The notes under the pieces: model-generated
Databases searched by the model: none
What the model was told of the DNA's origin: nothing
The model's input: only the letters and a program-made list of their open reading frames with translations
Program-made: the position numbers and the translations under genes
Shown here: piece by piece, positions 61,256 through 64,000 of the stretch
Position numbering within the stretch: position 1 is the stretch's first letter
Layout of the letters: each line of letters begins with the position of its first letter
Origin: CBDCWQ01 sp965223435
GTDB taxonomy: Bacteria; Myxococcota; Kuafuiibacteriia; Kuafuiibacteriales; Kuafuiibacteriaceae
Direction: 5' to 3'
Assembly: GCA_965223435.1 (NCBI GenBank)
Contig: CBDCWQ010000023.1
Span: forward strand, 1,674,001-1,738,000
Length of the DNA stretch: 64,000 nucleotides

Positions 61256-62766
61256 GGCAGGTTTGCTTCCCCCTGGACCCAGGCTGCCTCCTCGGTGGGG
61301 TAGCGGCCCCCGGGACTCAAAAAGGCCAGCGCGTTTGCAAGATTGTCATCCGGGTCCATGAGGAGCAATGTCAAAATGCCGGCGCCTGCGGCGATCAAAC
61401 CCCCGATAAGGAACACGTCGGACCGGAGGGCATGGCCCTTTCCTGCGTCTTGGATCCCCTTGAGATCGGGACTCCCTTGCGCGGTCTCTTCGAAGGTACT
61501 GTGCTTCTTTCGGGCCAGTGCGCCAAAGATGCCCCCGGTGATGGCCGCAGCGGCGCCCACGCTCACCAAACTCCAGCCCACATACACGGAAGCAGGCGGG
61601 CCCGGTGTGTAGTCCGCGGCGACGTTTCGGGTCGGAGGCGCTGGCGGCGGGGCGGGTACGCTTGCCAAACTCGGGAGTGGGGAACTTGCCCCGACCCCTG
61701 AACGTGGGGCCTTACCCAGCCGGTTGAAGAAGTCCTGGAGCGCCTGGGGGGCACGCGGCGCCTTGAGATTGAGCACCTGGTGTACGAGAGTGGGTGGATC
61801 CCCCCCGGGCACAAAGCGGCCCCCCTCAAGGGTGGTCGATGCGCCGCTCCCGGTCACCCGAATCAAGAACAGTTGATCCACATCGAGCTCCCCCATCAGG
61901 GTATCGATGGCTCCCGAGGGCTCGGCCTGAGGAAATGCGCGCCCGGCCTCAAGGGCACGCTCACTAAAGTGGGCCCCGGCGTCCGGAACCTCGAGCTCCA
62001 AATGGGCCTCCACCGTCGTCTTCGCCCTAACCCGCACAAAGCGGCCGCGTGAGCGGGCGCCCGTGCGCACCACCCATAGGTCGTGAGGGCCCGCCGGGAT
62101 GCCTCGAAGGGTGACCGGAGAAACGCCTCGAAATTGGCCGTCGAGGTAGACCGCCGCGTACGGAGGGCTGGACGACACCCGAAGTTCGCCGGCGGGACGG
62201 TTTTCGAGTCGGTCCAAGGCTTTGTTGAAAACCCGCATGGCGACCTCCGGCAAGGCCTTGGGTTCGTAGTCGGGCTGCGCGCCAAGCAGATCGACAAAGC
62301 GCTTTTCCGCGCGCCCCTGGGCGCCTGAAAGGGTGTCGACGGCCCCGAGCAGGGTCATGGTGCGGTAGAACGCCTCTCGGTGCGAGCGTCCTGGCCCGGC
62401 CTTTCGATACAACTGCAACGCCTTCACCAGGTGTTTTCGGGCCTTTTTCAGCGCGAGTCCGTCATAGGCTCGCTCGCCCGCTTCGAGCGCCCCGCGGGCT
62501 CGAGCGAGGCGTTGGGCGCGTTTTTTCGAGGGCTCGAACAGCGTGCTTTCGATGTCGACCGTCGTCCACGGCCTGGGGCGGTCTCCCCTCGCGCGAAGGT
62601 GGGCGTTGACCCAGGCGGTGGCTTTTTGAGCCTCGGTGTCCCTCGGGACCGCAAGCCCCGCTGAACGGTTCTCCTCGCCCCTGGCCGTGCCCAAAAAAGG
62701 TCCAAGGGCAACAAAAACGCCCGCTAGAGCCGGCCACAAGGCCAGGCGTGAGGTGAGCTTCTGCAT
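61252..62766 (-). CDS. PEGA-domain envelope protein
   Basis: The 504-residue protein has a signal peptide (LALWPALAGVFVALGPFLGTA) and a helical TPR-like region (YDGLALKKARKHLVKALQLY). A PEGA domain follows (GELRVSSSPPYAAVYLDGQF; RGVSPVTLRGIPAGPHDLWV). Near the C-terminus are a proline-rich linker and two membrane helices (VYVGWSLVSVGAAAAITGGI; VFLIGGLIAAGAGILTLLLM). It is probably an envelope-anchored protein of unknown function, co-expressed with the Cys-rich lipoprotein. Confidence 0.8.
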   Translation of the reverse strand: MQKLTSRLALWPALAGVFVALGPFLGTARGEENRSAGLAVPRDTEAQKATAWVNAHLRARGDRPRPWTTVDIESTLFEPSKKRAQRLARARGALEAGERAYDGLALKKARKHLVKALQLYRKAGPGRSHREAFYRTMTLLGAVDTLSGAQGRAEKRFVDLLGAQPDYEPKALPEVAMRVFNKALDRLENRPAGELRVSSSPPYAAVYLDGQFRGVSPVTLRGIPAGPHDLWVVRTGARSRGRFVRVRAKTTVEAHLELEVPDAGAHFSERALEAGRAFPQAEPSGAIDTLMGELDVDQLFLIRVTGSGASTTLEGGRFVPGGDPPTLVHQVLNLKAPRAPQALQDFFNRLGKAPRSGVGASSPLPSLASVPAPPPAPPTRNVAADYTPGPPASVYVGWSLVSVGAAAAITGGIFGALARKKHSTFEETAQGSPDLKGIQDAGKGHALRSDVFLIGGLIAAGAGILTLLLMDPDDNLANALAFLSPGGRYPTEEAAWVQGEANLP

Positions 62767-62821
62767 CTTTGTCGGCCGAAAACTACCATTGTCTACCTAT
62801 CAAGGGCTACCATTCACAACC

Positions 62822-63730
62822 ATGATGAAGATGTGGCGGATTTCGAGAATCCTGAGCACGGTTTTTCTGGGCTCAGTGCCTGTGTTGGTGGCGGGGAGCA
62901 CCCATGCCCGCCCGCTCACATCAAGACAGGCTGATCGGGTTTTAGCTCGTGCTTGGCAAGCGGAGCTGAACGGAAACTATCGACTTGCGCGCGCCTCGGT
63001 GGAGGCTTTGGCCGCGCGCGCCAAAACACGAAACGAGTTGGCGGGACGAGAGCGTCTGACCGACTGGCTGGACCAGCTTGCCGTGCGGCGGTCCATGTTC
63101 CAGGTCCACGGTAAGACGGCACCGGCCTATCACCGCGCCTACGAGACCTTGGAGCGAGCAACGGTTCCCACCAGAGAAGAGTTGTGGGTTCGGGCTCTCG
63201 ACCACGTTGAGGATCTTGGACCCATGATGCACGAGTCGGCCAAAGTGGTTCTTCGTATCGATCAACTGAAGCCCCTGGAGCTGCCTCTCGGTCGCATCGC
63301 GGCCCTCGGCCGACGTCTGGCTCGACGAGGCATTGAGGTGGTGGATGGCAGAAGACGCGACGCCCGTTTTGAGATCCGGGTTCGGGCGGACAGCACCAAG
63401 TCCAGCGAGCGCGGTCGAGACGTCGAAGTGGTCGCCGAGGTCACCGCGGTGCTTCGCGACCTTTGGCACGGCAAAAACGTCGTGGGGTCGGTCGCCAAAA
63501 CGCGTCGCGAACAGCGGCGAAGCGAAAATAAGGCCCGACGGTTCGCACTGCGCCGCGCCCTCGATGACGTGGCGGACGGGGTGGTCTACCGGATTCGCAA
63601 GGAGATTTTATGGGAGGCGCAGGAGCCCCGGTACAGCACGCGGGACGGCTTTGTGGACTTTGATCAAGTGACCGTGGGCCAGCGATGGACCGACGACGCC
63701 GACGCCGACGATCTCAAGCATCTGCAATAA
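62822..63730 (+). CDS. Secreted hypothetical protein
   Basis: ATG 62822 gives a signal peptide (RISRILSTVFLGSVPVLVAG, cleavage near HA-R). The mature protein (~275 residues) is basic and helical, with QAELNGNYRLARASVEALAA and later RFALRRALDDVADGVVYRIR. It starts divergently from the PEGA gene, 55 bp apart, so the two may share a regulatory region. Its 3' end overlaps the convergent phosphatase by 17 bp. No family is recognised. Confidence 0.65.
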   Translation: MMKMWRISRILSTVFLGSVPVLVAGSTHARPLTSRQADRVLARAWQAELNGNYRLARASVEALAARAKTRNELAGRERLTDWLDQLAVRRSMFQVHGKTAPAYHRAYETLERATVPTREELWVRALDHVEDLGPMMHESAKVVLRIDQLKPLELPLGRIAALGRRLARRGIEVVDGRRRDARFEIRVRADSTKSSERGRDVEVVAEVTAVLRDLWHGKNVVGSVAKTRREQRRSENKARRFALRRALDDVADGVVYRIRKEILWEAQEPRYSTRDGFVDFDQVTVGQRWTDDADADDLKHLQ

Positions 63731-64000
63731 ACTGCACGAGGGCCACCGTCGCGTTGTCGGTCCCTCCGGCTTCGTTCGCGGCGTTGATTAAGTTTTCGCA
63801 CGCCTTGTCCAGGCCCGGCGCCTCCAAGGTGATGTCGAGAATCTGCTGGTCGGTGATCATGCCCGACAACCCATCGGAGCACAGAAGGTAGTAGTCGCCC
63901 GATGCCGGATCAAGCCGGTTGACGTCGACTTGCACCGTATCTTTCATGCCCAGCGCCCGCACGATGACGTTCTTGTGCGGGAAGTTTTCGATCTCCTCGG
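63714..64000 (-). CDS. PP2C-type Ser/Thr phosphatase, C-terminal part
   Basis: Only the last ~95 codons are in the window. VIVRALGMKDTVQVDV, DYYLLCSDGLSGMITDQQIL and GGTDNATVALVQF are the C-terminal PP2C/PPM motifs (the D-G and G-x-x-D-N metal-binding residues), as in bacterial Stp1/PrpC, which reverse Ser/Thr kinase phosphorylation. The 5' part is beyond the window. Confidence 0.92.
   Translation of the reverse strand, partial: EEIENFPHKNVIVRALGMKDTVQVDVNRLDPASGDYYLLCSDGLSGMITDQQILDITLEAPGLDKACENLINAANEAGGTDNATVALVQFIADA

Noticed and set aside
1..64000. CRISPR array or cas genes
   Set aside because: No regularly spaced repeats of 24-40 bp and no Cas-like proteins were seen. The repeats found are pairs or tandem duplications.

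Overview
The window looks like a chromosome segment of a delta-proteobacterial or Myxococcota-type bacterium (inference). The right-hand 5.6 kb carries family types common there: a DUF4388-like/J-domain/TPR protein, a Cys-rich lipoprotein, a PEGA-domain protein and a PP2C phosphatase. The rest is a mosaic of mobile DNA. Shine-Dalgarno sites of the AGGAGG type are frequent and many genes are coupled by overlapping stop and start codons.

Layout. 1-2063: small unrecognised genes, one broken by an amber codon and one cut by an insertion sequence. 2064-8045: nested insertion sequences. A complete IS66-type element has cut a second IS66 element, which had inserted into an IS21-family element, which itself truncated a DUF4238 gene. 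8046-10834: a TIR-domain cluster (TIR, membrane protein, ThsB-like TIR and truncated DUF4238 gene in one tight operon, plus a divergent HTH-TIR gene with an ochre stop). 11267-14263: a three-gene transposon module (Zn-ribbon protein, DDE transposase, AAA+ ATPase). 14455-20735: two frameshifted large serine recombinases, and a nuclease-like gene between two 802-bp inverted copies of a recombinase 3' end. 21513-28762: a probable element replication/regulation module (primase-helicase fusion, XRE regulator). 30-34 kb: resolvase, IS200/IS605 TnpA, restriction-modification pair and IS debris. 34.3-53.8 kb: a protein-quality-control and stress cassette. 54-58.35 kb: accessory genes and a third, intact large serine recombinase whose 3' end lies inside a tRNA-Glu gene. 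58.5-64 kb: probable chromosomal backbone.

The main functional unit is the stress cassette: three Hsp20 proteins, two HtrA/DegP proteases, HtpX, FtsH, DnaJ with CbpM, a GrpE-like factor, YfdX, a KefB-type antiporter, and an NtrC-type two-component system with an extra single receiver. Its content resembles the transmissible locus of heat resistance/protein quality control (LHR/tLST/TLQ) of enterobacteria and Pseudomonas, but no ClpK/ClpG, HdeD or thioredoxin is present. Three transcription units start behind a shared CTTGACG box with RpoH-like spacing, and the lone receiver has a good sigma-54 promoter.

The 15-bp end of the tRNA-Glu gene recurs as a direct repeat at 20715 and 58332, each at the 3' end of a serine recombinase. 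This outlines a 37.6-kb genomic island (20.7-58.35 kb) carrying the stress cassette, and suggests that several islands have stacked at one tRNA-Glu site.
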